In this document: one piece after another, positions 7,754-15,182 of the stretch
Numbering within the stretch: the first letter of the stretch is position 1
Layout of the letters: each line of letters opens with the position of its first letter
From: Candidatus Nanopelagicales bacterium
GTDB lineage: Bacteria; Actinomycetota; Actinomycetes; S36-B12
Direction: 5' to 3'
Assembly (NCBI GenBank): GCA_021741645.1
Contig: JAIOXK010000010.1
Location: forward strand, 1-35,395
DNA length: 35,395 bases
Position numbers and translations under genes: made by a program
The notes under the pieces: model-generated
The model's database searches: none
Told to the model about the DNA's origin: nothing
The model's input: only the letters and a program-made list of their open reading frames with translations

Positions 7754-8968
7754 ATGCGCCCCGTCACCGTTGCTCTGCTGACCGCCGTGATCGCCGTCTC
7801 CGGAAGCCCAGCGGCGCAGGCCGAGACAACCGCACAGGTCATCGCCACGATCCCCGTGGGAGCGACGCCCTTCGGCATCGCAGTCACTCCCGACGGGTCT
7901 CGTGTGTACGTCTCGAACTCGACCGGCGGCTCGGTGTCGGTCATCGATACCTCATCCGAGTCAGTCATCTCCACGATCACGTCGGATGTCGGCACGACGC
8001 CCGTAGGCATCACCATCGACGCCAGTGGCACGTATGCATACGTGGCGAACTATGGTGCCGGGACCGTCACCCGGATCACTGTGTCGTCAGGAGCGACGAC
8101 ATCCATCGATGTGGATGGGGCCGTCGGTGGAGTGTGCCTGAACCTGCTCAACATCGCCTTGACGCCCGACAGCGCCACGCTTTACGCCGCCTGTCAGGCC
8201 CAGAGCCGTGTTGTCTCTGCTCCCGTGGGTGGCGGGGCTGGCAACACCCTCATGAGCGTGGCCGTGACGTACCCCACGGATGTCGCCCTGTCGTCCGACG
8301 GCTCAACCCTCGTCTCGTCTCTGTCGGGGACAAACGAGGCCTACATCGCCGACGGTTCCGGCAGTTCCTTCGTCACTGTCACCGCTGGTCCCTATGCCGT
8401 GGCCGTGTCGCCGACCAGCGGGCTCGCCTACCTCGCGGGGCAGACATCGGGTGCTGTGAGCGTCCTCGACACGGCAGCCCGCGCAACGGTCGGTTCGACG
8501 ATCGCGGTCGGCGGAGCACTGAGCGATATCGCCATCACTCCAGATGGCGCCAACGCTCTCGTCACCGTCCTCGATCAGGACATCGTGAAGATCATCCACC
8601 TGAGCACCGGGCTGGTCACCCACACAGTCGCCGTCGGCGATGGCCCACAGAGCCTCACGGTCACAGCAGATGGCAGGTACGCCTACACCGCCAACCGGTA
8701 CGACAACACCGTCTCGGTCATTGCACTGCCGGAAACTCCTGCCAGCGGAGATCGCGTACCCACGGCGCCCCTGCAGCAGTTCGCCCGCGCGGAGACCGAG
8801 AACTGCGAGCTCCAACCCGCAGCACTCATCGACTTCCCGGGACTCTCTGGCCAGGTCGATCGCGCATGGGGCCAGAGCTGGGCCCAGTGGCCCAACGGAG
8901 GTGCGGGCGGCTTCGTCTGCACCCGCCAGCCGTACTACACAAGCAATGGAGCCTGGAGCGTGCGGTAG
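7754..8968 (+). CDS. Secreted YVTN-type beta-propeller protein
   Basis: A 404-residue exported protein. Residues 1-23 form a signal peptide ending AQA before ETT. Residues about 25-325 contain repeated units of the form VGxTPxGIAVTPDG-xxxYVxN-xxxxSVSVID, typical of YVTN/NHL beta-propellers, roughly seven blades. These scaffolds bind proteins or ligands at the cell surface and are not usually catalytic. After a linker near 330, the last 54 residues form a distinct tail with two cysteines (351 and 389), rich in Trp, Gly and aromatics (AWGQSWAQWPNGG), perhaps disulfide-bonded. The ATG at 7754 gives the shortest good signal peptide and sits 6 nt after a -10-like CAAAGT. It is divergent from the two-component pair and ends 3 nt from the convergent hpt gene. 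Confidence 0.85.
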   Translation: MRPVTVALLTAVIAVSGSPAAQAETTAQVIATIPVGATPFGIAVTPDGSRVYVSNSTGGSVSVIDTSSESVISTITSDVGTTPVGITIDASGTYAYVANYGAGTVTRITVSSGATTSIDVDGAVGGVCLNLLNIALTPDSATLYAACQAQSRVVSAPVGGGAGNTLMSVAVTYPTDVALSSDGSTLVSSLSGTNEAYIADGSGSSFVTVTAGPYAVAVSPTSGLAYLAGQTSGAVSVLDTAARATVGSTIAVGGALSDIAITPDGANALVTVLDQDIVKIIHLSTGLVTHTVAVGDGPQSLTVTADGRYAYTANRYDNTVSVIALPETPASGDRVPTAPLQQFARAETENCELQPAALIDFPGLSGQVDRAWGQSWAQWPNGGAGGFVCTRQPYYTSNGAWSVR

Positions 8969-8971
8969 TGC

Positions 8972-9523
8972 TCAGCTGTAGACGTGCGGGGCGAGAGTGC
9001 CCACGCAGCGCAGGTTGCGGTACTTCTCCGCGTAGTCAAGCCCGTACCCGACAACAAACTCGTTGGGGATGTCGAAGCCGATGTAGCGCGGGTTCACATT
9101 CACCTTCTGGGCATCCGGCTTGCGCAGGAGGGTGAACACCTCGACTGATGCGGGGTTGCGGGAGGAGAGGTTCTTCATCAGCCACGAGAGGGTCAGCCCC
9201 GAGTCGAGGATGTCCTCGACGATGAGGACGTGCCGATCGTCAAGGTCCGCGTCGAGATCCTTGAGGATGCGGACGACGCCGCTGGACGTGGTGCCAGAGC
9301 CGTATGACGAGACCGCCATCCAGTCCATGTCGGCGGTGCGCCCCAGAGCGCGCGCCAGGTCTGCCATCACCATGACGGCACCCTTGAGGACTCCGACGAG
9401 CAGGAGGTCCTTGCCCTCATAGTCCTGGTCGATCTGTGCCGCGAGCTCCACGAGCCGGTCGTGGATCTGCTGCTCCGTGAGGAGGACGTGCTCAAGTTCA
9501 GAGGAGATGTCCTCAGGATTCAC
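8972..9523 (-). CDS. hpt: Hypoxanthine phosphoribosyltransferase
   Basis: Hpt salvages hypoxanthine or guanine with PRPP to give IMP or GMP. The 183-residue protein has the type I PRPP-binding motif VLIVEDILDSGLTL (99-112), the flexible-loop region SSYGSGTTSSG (72-82) and the usual C-terminus with VGYGLDYAEKYRNL. The GTG at 9523 overlaps the tilS stop as GTGA. A longer in-frame reading into tilS is not homologous. Co-occurrence of hpt with tilS and ftsH is a conserved bacterial arrangement; here ftsH is displaced by about 3.7 kb. Confidence 0.96.
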   Translation of the reverse strand: MNPEDISSELEHVLLTEQQIHDRLVELAAQIDQDYEGKDLLLVGVLKGAVMVMADLARALGRTADMDWMAVSSYGSGTTSSGVVRILKDLDADLDDRHVLIVEDILDSGLTLSWLMKNLSSRNPASVEVFTLLRKPDAQKVNVNPRYIGFDIPNEFVVGYGLDYAEKYRNLRCVGTLAPHVYS

Positions 9524-10536
9524 TGCTTCTCCAGACGGGGGCTCGATGAGTGCACGCTCAGCCTGCCACACGATCGCTCTGCGATCACACCGCCCGGCAA
9601 ACTGACCGGTCCCTGTCCGTGCCACTGGCTGACGAGGGCTTCCACCGAACGCACGTGATCGATGCCAACGTCCTCCCCGGGAGCTCCTGCCTCGATGATC
9701 ATCGAACGGATCACCCTGCTGCGGATGGCAGCCGCGAGCCCCGCAAGGTCGCTGCAATCGCTCGAGATCTGCGACCCGATGATCGAGACGATGCGACGGT
9801 AGGCCTCGTCGGCGATCTCCTCCAGCGCATCCGCATCGTCACGAAGCAGGTCGGCACTACGCGCCAGCCCGGCGATCACTCCAGAGCCCAGCGCCTGCTC
9901 GATCTCTGCCAGCGCCTGACGAACCCGGACCCGAGCGAACATCGGATCCTCGTTGTGCGGGTCGTCCCAGGCCTGGCGCCCGATCGCCGCGAGGGCATCC
10001 TCTGCGGATGCTCGGACGGTCGACCGCGCAAGGTGCAGGAAGGGCCGTCGCCACAGGCCGGTGCGCGGCGCCATGGCCGCCAGTGAACGCGCACCCGAGC
10101 CGCGAGCCAGACGGAGCAGCACCGTCTCAGCCTGATCCTCCCGGGTGTGACCCAGCAGGACGGCCTCGGCGCCGCTCTCGTCCGCGGCACGCCTGAGCGC
10201 CTCGTACCGCGCATCGCGGGCGGCTGCCTCAGGGCCGCCTTCGGTGCCCACCTCCACGCGCACGACGGATGCGGGCGCACCCAGCAGGTCACACGTGCTG
10301 GCCGCCGCGTCAGCGACCTCGTGCGAGTTCGACTGAAGGGCGTGATCGACGACCACCGCATTGACCGAGAGCTCCGCGCGTCCGCCAACCCAGACCGCCG
10401 CAGCCACGAGAGCAAGCGAGTCAGCGCCACCCGAGCAGGCGACCACCACACGAGCACCGGGGCGCAGATCCGCCAGCCCCTCGGTCATCGACCGCCGGCA
10501 GGCGAGCGTCTCCTCGGAAGAAACCCGGCGACTCAT
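9520..10536 (-). CDS. tilS: tRNA(Ile)-lysidine synthetase
   Basis: TilS attaches lysine to C34 of the CAU-anticodon tRNA-Ile, changing both codon and aminoacylation specificity from Met to Ile. The 338-residue protein has the N-type PP-loop VVVACSGGADS (30-40), the family motifs VVDHALQ and GHTREDQAETVLLRLARG-like region, and a short C-terminal part without the extra domain seen in enterobacterial TilS, as is usual in actinobacteria. The ATG at 10536 overlaps the metalloprotease stop as ATGA; a second in-frame ATG 16 codons on is also possible because homology begins close to it. Confidence 0.94.
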   Translation of the reverse strand: MSRRVSSEETLACRRSMTEGLADLRPGARVVVACSGGADSLALVAAAVWVGGRAELSVNAVVVDHALQSNSHEVADAAASTCDLLGAPASVVRVEVGTEGGPEAAARDARYEALRRAADESGAEAVLLGHTREDQAETVLLRLARGSGARSLAAMAPRTGLWRRPFLHLARSTVRASAEDALAAIGRQAWDDPHNEDPMFARVRVRQALAEIEQALGSGVIAGLARSADLLRDDADALEEIADEAYRRIVSIIGSQISSDCSDLAGLAAAIRSRVIRSMIIEAGAPGEDVGIDHVRSVEALVSQWHGQGPVSLPGGVIAERSCGRLSVHSSSPRLEKQ

Positions 10537-11597
10537 GCCCCGAGCCCCACCCGATCCATCCAGGCATCCGGGTCGTGGATCTCGACTCGCGAGGGCAGGT
10601 GGTCCGGCGAGGTCCACACGCGGTTGAAACCCGGCATGCCGACCCGGTCGACGACATGGCGGACGAAGGCGGCGCCATCGGTGTACTGCCGCATCTTGGC
10701 GTCCATTCCCAGCGCACGGCGAGCGATCTGATCGACTCCACGGACCTGCTCGCGACGCTCGCTGAACCGCGCACGGATCGTCCTGACCGATGGCACCACC
10801 GCGGGTCCCACGTCGTCCATGACCACATCGGCATGACCTTCGAGCAGTGACATCAGGCCGGTCAGCTCGTCGAAGAGGATCTTCTGCTCCGGCGTCTGCA
10901 GCGCGTCGATGACGCTGACATCGGAGCCCGAGCGCAGCGATCGCACCAGCGCGTAGACGAAGGCCACGAGTCGCTCCATTGTCTCTCGCGCCGACAGGTC
11001 GGAGGCCTCGAGCAGGGCCTGTATCCGGGCAGCGAAGTGCTCGCCGAGCCACGGGACCGCGCCGAACTGCACTCGATGCGTCTCCTCGTGAAGGCACACC
11101 CAGAAGCGGAAGTCCCGGGGATCGACGTCCAACTGCTGCTCGACGCTCACGATCGTCGGCGCCACGAGCAGGAGTCGCCCGGGCTGGTGCGGCCCCGCAC
11201 CGAAGGTCTCGAACTGGCCGAGCACCTTGGTCGAAAGCCAGGCCAGCACCGCCCCGAGCTGCAACGCCGTGCCGCGCGACCCGAGGCTGCGCACCACCGC
11301 GGGGGCATTCTCCGTGCGCTCGGACAACGTCTCCCAAGAACCGAGGATCGTCTTCATCCCCTCCACGTTGGATGCGATCCACGCTCCCCGATCGACGACG
11401 ACCGCCGGCGAGGTGTCAGGGGCGACGAGACCGGTCACCTCACGCACAGGTGCGATCGCCTCGCGGGCCAGGCCGCGGAGCATCGCGACGGCCTCACGCG
11501 CGGCCTCAGGCTCCAGTTCCGGACCCGACGGGGCGAGGCGTCGCGCGGTCGCGATCGCCAGATCCCAGTCGATCGTGTCGGGACGAGTGTCGGCCAT
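10533..11597 (-). CDS. DUF2342-type zinc-dependent metalloprotease
   Basis: A 354-residue soluble protein with a helical N-terminus and the zincin motif HEETH (His170-His174) in WVCLHEETHRVQFG, with further conserved acidic and glycine residues downstream (MSLLEGHADVVMDDVG). It matches the DUF2342 / F420-biosynthesis-associated family, which sits between dacB and tilS in many actinobacteria. The physiological substrate is unknown to me, and the F420 link is an annotation by association. The ATG at 11597 starts 8 nt after the manA stop, so it belongs to the same transcript. The C-terminus overlaps tilS. Confidence 0.88.
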   Translation of the reverse strand: MADTRPDTIDWDLAIATARRLAPSGPELEPEAAREAVAMLRGLAREAIAPVREVTGLVAPDTSPAVVVDRGAWIASNVEGMKTILGSWETLSERTENAPAVVRSLGSRGTALQLGAVLAWLSTKVLGQFETFGAGPHQPGRLLLVAPTIVSVEQQLDVDPRDFRFWVCLHEETHRVQFGAVPWLGEHFAARIQALLEASDLSARETMERLVAFVYALVRSLRSGSDVSVIDALQTPEQKILFDELTGLMSLLEGHADVVMDDVGPAVVPSVRTIRARFSERREQVRGVDQIARRALGMDAKMRQYTDGAAFVRHVVDRVGMPGFNRVWTSPDHLPSRVEIHDPDAWMDRVGLGA

Positions 11598-11605
11598 CAG
11601 GGCAG

Positions 11606-12649
11606 TCAGCGTGCGTCGGTGGGCGCATCAGGCGCGGGTGGGCGGCACACCACTCCGGTCAGCTTTCCCGCTCCCTCGCCGTGAAGGCTCAGCCGGCCTG
11701 CCGCATAGGGGACGAGGACGGCATCGCCCTTGGCGACCTGGAGTGAGCCGGCCTCCGTGGTGAGCACTCCGTGTCCGTCCAGCATGAGGATCACGGCGAA
11801 CCCGGGATCGACGTCCACCGGACCGCCGGAGGTGTCGAAGTGATGCGCGCGGAAGTAGGCGTCGGCAGCGGCCGGCATGGCCGAGTGAAGGCCAGCGCCC
11901 TCGATCTGCTCGCGCGGGAGCACCAGGTGGTCAAGGTCGCTCGACGACACCGCTGAGTAGTCGACCGCACCCAGCACGGTGTCGAAGCCCAGATCCAGAT
12001 GCCCGTCCTTCTTGCCGTCAACAGCAAAGCCCTGCCATTCGAGCAGGATCGACAGGTCCGTCGGCTCCTGAAGTTCAAGGACGAAGACCCCGGATGCCAC
12101 GGTGTGCGGAAGACCCGCCGGCACGAGCATCGCATCTCCTGGCCGGACGACTCTGCGCTGCAGCGATGCCAGCAGGGACTCGGAATCCTCCGCATCGACC
12201 CAGGCCGCCACCTGGTCCCGGCTCATCTCCTCGGCGAAGCCGACGCCGACCTCGCCCCCCTCGGGTGCGTCGAGGACGTACCAGGCCTCCGTCTTCCCGT
12301 GAGCCAGCCCGAGGTGCGTTCGCGAGAACTCACGGTTCGGGTGCAGGTGCACGGGCAGTCGCTGGTCAAGGTCGAGCAGCTTGATCAGCACCTCGGTGCT
12401 GGTGCCGAAGCGCGCGACGTGATCCGCGCCGAGCCACGCCTGGGGATCAGATTCGATGGCCTCGATCAGCAGGCGGCCATCGGGAAGTCGACTGAAGCCC
12501 TGCGGTGCCTGACCGAACCGAGCCGTGGTCGAGCCGATCCACTCCTCAGGCCGTTGCGGGCCGCCCGGCCCATGCCTGAGCGCACCGATGCGATCGCCGC
12601 CCCGATAGAAGTGGTCGAACTGGTTGACCGGCAGCAGGACGGGCAGCAT
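11606..12649 (-). CDS. manA: Mannose-6-phosphate isomerase, class I
   Basis: ManA interconverts mannose 6-phosphate and fructose 6-phosphate, feeding GDP-mannose or mannose use. The 347-residue cupin protein has the zinc ligands in HLHPNREFS (His101, His103), Glu121 in GKTEAWYVLD and His182 in PAGLPHTV, plus the early motif EEWIGST. The ATG at 12649 is preceded by AAAGGAAG, a good ribosome-binding site, and gives MLPVLLPVNQFDHF; upstream in-frame codons fall in the repeat-bearing spacer. It follows dacB after 70 bp on the same strand. Confidence 0.9.
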   Translation of the reverse strand: MLPVLLPVNQFDHFYRGGDRIGALRHGPGGPQRPEEWIGSTTARFGQAPQGFSRLPDGRLLIEAIESDPQAWLGADHVARFGTSTEVLIKLLDLDQRLPVHLHPNREFSRTHLGLAHGKTEAWYVLDAPEGGEVGVGFAEEMSRDQVAAWVDAEDSESLLASLQRRVVRPGDAMLVPAGLPHTVASGVFVLELQEPTDLSILLEWQGFAVDGKKDGHLDLGFDTVLGAVDYSAVSSSDLDHLVLPREQIEGAGLHSAMPAAADAYFRAHHFDTSGGPVDVDPGFAVILMLDGHGVLTTEAGSLQVAKGDAVLVPYAAGRLSLHGEGAGKLTGVVCRPPAPDAPTDAR

Positions 12650-12669
12650 CTGGTGTCTTCCTTTCTTTG

Positions 12670-12708
12670 ACCGATCACGGGGACCGATCACGTGGACCGA
12701 TCACGAGG
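12670..12708. repeat. 3 x 13-bp tandem repeat between dacB and manA
   Basis: Three consecutive 13-mers ACCGATCACGNGG at 12670-12682, 12683-12695 and 12696-12708 differ only at one position (G, T, A). They lie 21 nt upstream of the manA start, within the dacB-manA spacer. They could be a binding-site array or simple slippage products. Confidence 0.85.
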
Positions 12709-12719
12709 ACGGACCGGGC

Positions 12720-14072
12720 TCAGTCGCATCCGCACGTGGCGAGGGTGGCCGCGATGGTGTCCATTGTGGCGCGCGCCTTGCCGATCGACTTCACCTTGTC
12801 GTCGATCATGGCAAAGACGAGCGTGCGACCCTCGGCATCCAGCACTGTTCCGGCCAACGACGTGACGCCCGTGAGGGTGCCCGTCTTCGCGTGCACGAAA
12901 CCGCGCCCGTCCGCGGTCGCGGTAGTGCCGAACCGACTCTCGAGAGTCCCGGTGAACCCGGCGATCGCCAGGCTGGAGCCGATCGGAGTCAGGTCGGCGT
13001 CCTGCCCGACCACCACATCGGAGAGCAGCTCCGCCAGCAGTGCAGGCGGAATGAGGTTTCTCCGGGAGAGTCCGCTGCCGTCGACCAGGGTCAGCCCGGC
13101 TATGGGCAGGCCAGCCTCGGCGAGCACCTGAACGGTCGCCTGTGCGCCACCGGCGAAGGAGGGATCCCCCAGCAGCTTCCCGCCCACGAGGTGAGCGAGC
13201 GCCTCTGCATAGTTGTTGTCCGAATCGGTGAGGAAGCCCTCGACGATCTCCACCACCGGTGGTGACTCCACGCGGGCGACCTCCGTAGCTGAGTCCGCCA
13301 GTGCGCCCTTGCGCGTCTTCTTCACCTTCAGCCCCTGCGACTTCAGAAGGGCGGAGAATTCCTTCGCCGCCTGACGAGCAGGGTCGGTGACTCGCGATGA
13401 GGCACCGGGTCTCACACGACCACCGTCCACGACGAGGGCACTGACCGGGGCCGCCACTCCCGCAGACGGAAAACTCGACTTCCATCCGGGCCCGAGGGCC
13501 GGGCCGGTGAAGGCGGATGCGTCGTAGACGACGGTGATGGCCCGTTGCGTGCCGTAGTCCTCGGCCACAGCCTTGGCGAGTGCTGTCAGCGAGGCACGGC
13601 CGTTGTCGATCGTGTCCCGCTTCTTTCCCCGCACCAGCGTGGGATCACCCCCGCCGACGAGATAGACGGTGTCGCCGTCACGGTAGGCGATGGTGGGAAT
13701 CGTGGTGCCGGCGCCCAGAACCTCCAGGGCAGCAGCAGCGGTGGCGACTTTGGCCGTGGAGGCGGGAATCCGCGGCTTGCTGCCACGCTGGTCGAACAGA
13801 ACCGATGACGATGCCGGGTCGAGCACGATCACCGAAGCACGCGAGAGGTCCCTCTTCACCAGTCGACCGATGGCCGACCGGACCCCCTCCGGCGTGGGCC
13901 GGGGCTCCTGCTGCACCGTCGGGCTAAGGATGCTGGGGGCAGGCACCGGTGGAGGGGTGGTGTCGGCGACTGCCGGAGCAACAGCCAGCAACCCGGCAGC
14001 GAGGATCGCCGCCAGGGGGATGGCTGACAGACGGATGGCCGACCGGGGGTTGGAGCCTGCTCGTCGATGCAC
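12720..14072 (-). CDS. dacB: D-alanyl-D-alanine carboxypeptidase/endopeptidase, PBP4 type
   Basis: A 450-residue penicillin-binding protein of peptidase family S13, which trims peptidoglycan stem peptides outside the cell. An N-terminal signal (hydrophobic 15-35, cleavage likely near AVA-D) is followed by a proline-rich linker. The three active-site motifs are S105TAK108 (SxxK), S284DN286 and K396TG398. Long insertions between the first and second motif are typical of S13. The GTG start at 14072 has a clear GGGAGGA ribosome-binding site 6 nt upstream. It is divergent from ppa across a 79-bp spacer. Confidence 0.94.
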   Translation of the reverse strand: MHRRAGSNPRSAIRLSAIPLAAILAAGLLAVAPAVADTTPPPVPAPSILSPTVQQEPRPTPEGVRSAIGRLVKRDLSRASVIVLDPASSSVLFDQRGSKPRIPASTAKVATAAAALEVLGAGTTIPTIAYRDGDTVYLVGGGDPTLVRGKKRDTIDNGRASLTALAKAVAEDYGTQRAITVVYDASAFTGPALGPGWKSSFPSAGVAAPVSALVVDGGRVRPGASSRVTDPARQAAKEFSALLKSQGLKVKKTRKGALADSATEVARVESPPVVEIVEGFLTDSDNNYAEALAHLVGGKLLGDPSFAGGAQATVQVLAEAGLPIAGLTLVDGSGLSRRNLIPPALLAELLSDVVVGQDADLTPIGSSLAIAGFTGTLESRFGTTATADGRGFVHAKTGTLTGVTSLAGTVLDAEGRTLVFAMIDDKVKSIGKARATMDTIAATLATCGCD

Positions 14073-14151
14073 TGGTCGTCCTCCCTCCCCGACTTAGGGA
14101 AGACTAGGGCACTGAGGGAGCGCCGATGCTCGGCGTTCAGGGAGGACCACC

Positions 14152-14649
14152 ATGGAGCCGTTGACCTTCGATGTGACCATCGAGATCCCTGCAGGAAGCC
14201 GGAACAAGTACGAGATGGACCATCACAGCGGACGGATTCGCCTCGACCGGATGCTCTTCACCTCCACCCGATACCCGCACGACTACGGGTTCATCGACAA
14301 CTCCCTCGGTCTCGACGGCGATCCCCTTGATGCCCTCGTCCTCGTGCAGGAGCCCACATTCCCCGGCGTCGTCATCTCCTGCCGCACGGTCGGGATGTTC
14401 CGCATGACGGACGAGGCCGGCGGCGACGACAAGGTCCTGTGCGTGCCGTCAGGGGACCCCCGCATGGAGCACCTGCGCGACATCCACCACGTGGCCGAGT
14501 TCGATCGCCTGGAGATCCAGCACTTCTTCGAGGTCTACAAGGACCTTGAGCCCGGCAAGAGCGTCGAGGGCGCCACCTGGGTGGGGCGGACGGCGGCGGA
14601 GGCCGAGATCCACGCCTCGTGGGACCGATTCAAGGCAGCCGAGCATTAG
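14152..14649 (+). CDS. ppa: Inorganic pyrophosphatase
   Basis: A 165-residue family I soluble pyrophosphatase that hydrolyses PPi released by biosynthesis. It has the metal-binding signature [10 protein letters not shown] near residues 54-63 and conserved early residues ([13 protein letters not shown]) and YGFIDNS. The ATG at 14152 follows GGAGG. In the leader, CGCCGA-TGC-TCGGCG (14121-14135) forms a small hairpin that ends just before the ribosome-binding site, flanked by CTGA/TCAG that could lengthen it. Divergent from dacB, a neighbourhood seen in other actinobacteria. Confidence 0.97.
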   Translation: MEPLTFDVTIEIPAGSRNKYEMDHHSGRIRLDRMLFTSTRYPHDYGFIDNSLGLDGDPLDALVLVQEPTFPGVVISCRTVGMFRMTDEAGGDDKVLCVPSGDPRMEHLRDIHHVAEFDRLEIQHFFEVYKDLEPGKSVEGATWVGRTAAEAEIHASWDRFKAAEH

Positions 14650-14664
14650 GCCCGGTGTCCCAAA

Positions 14665-14692
14665 GTGAACTAAAGGTGAACAACACTCGAAC
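14665..14692. promoter_or_regulatory. PHO-box-like array before the 14820 gene
   Basis: GTGAAC at 14665-14670 and 14676-14681 and TCGAAC at 14687-14692 recur with an exact 11-nt period. The period and hexamer match the direct repeat units bound by actinobacterial PhoP and match the arrays at the pst locus here. The units read GTTCAC on the minus strand, opposite to the downstream gene. A possible -10, TAACGT, is at 14724-14729. Confidence 0.5.
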
Positions 14693-14761
14693 GAGAGATT
14701 TCCTGAAAGTGGCCGGATCGTGCTAACGTGGTAGCAGTCACCGCGACGGCGACCGCTCATT

Positions 14762-14803
14762 GACGAGCAAGAACCTCGATCAGACGAGCAAGAACCTCGA
14801 TCA
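14762..14803. repeat. Perfect 2 x 21-bp tandem duplication
   Basis: The 21-mer starting GACGAGCAAGAACC occurs at 14762-14782 and 14783-14803, in the untranslated leader just before the 14820 gene. A degenerate third start (GGAGAGCAGG) supplies the ribosome-binding site. Confidence 0.85.
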
Positions 14804-14819
14804 GGAGAGCAGGTGCGAC

Positions 14820-15047
14820 ATGAACCTCCCCTTCCTCAGGCGCGACCGGCACCTCACTGCCCTGCATCCGCCACTGCATGACCAGCGCCATCAGGTCTCC
14901 TCCACCTTCAGTTACGGCCGATGCCGGTTCGTTCTCGAGTGCTCGTGCGGTGCCGAATTCGACACCCCCTACATCGACGAGGCCCTCGAGATCCGCGAGC
15001 TGCACGAGCGGCTCGGGCCGCTGGCCGACGAGATGGCCGCTCTGTAG
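14820..15047 (+). CDS. Small cysteine-containing protein, possibly PHO-regulated
   Basis: A 75-residue protein of unknown family: basic N-terminus (MNLPFLRRDRH), His-rich stretch, then YGRCRFVLECSCGAEFDT with three cysteines close together, and an acidic helical C-terminus. The CSC arrangement could bind metal but no full zinc-ribbon pair is visible. The ATG at 14820 follows GGAGAGCAGG. A TTG at 14760 would extend the protein through the 21-bp repeat (TSKNLDQ twice), which I consider less likely. The gene lies 170 bp after ppa and is followed by a strong hairpin. The upstream PHO-like array suggests expression in phosphate limitation. Confidence 0.65.
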   Translation: MNLPFLRRDRHLTALHPPLHDQRHQVSSTFSYGRCRFVLECSCGAEFDTPYIDEALEIRELHERLGPLADEMAAL

Positions 15048-15056
15048 CCAAGGCCG

Positions 15057-15084
15057 CTCCACACTCGACGCTCCACACTCGACG
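15057..15084. repeat. Perfect 2 x 14-bp tandem duplication
   Basis: CTCCACACTCGACG occurs twice in tandem (15057-15070 and 15071-15084) between the stop of the small gene and the terminator hairpin. No function is evident. Confidence 0.8.
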
Positions 15085-15122
15085 AAGGTCCCCCTCAGCA
15101 CCCGCTGACGGGGACCTTCGTC
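15081..15122. terminator. Terminator hairpin before sqr
   Basis: GACGAAGGTCCCC (15081-15093) pairs perfectly with GGGGACCTTCGTC (15110-15122). An inner TCAGC/GCTGA stem lengthens the hairpin after a C-C mismatch. It separates the 14820 gene from sqr. No U tract follows, which is common in high-GC genomes. Confidence 0.7.
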
Positions 15123-15182
15123 ATCTCAAGTCCCGCACTTCGACCCCACGGCGGACCCGGGTTGGGGTGCCACCATCGAGAC

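Noticed and set aside
9091-9105. GTTCACATTCACC-like sequence resembling a PHO box
   Set aside because: The spacing is 6 nt rather than 11 and it lies inside the hpt coding region.
14760-14819. TTG-initiated N-terminal extension of the small gene after ppa
   Set aside because: It depends on a rare TTG start and a repeated heptapeptide, whereas ATG 14820 has a ribosome-binding site. Kept as an alternative in the findings.
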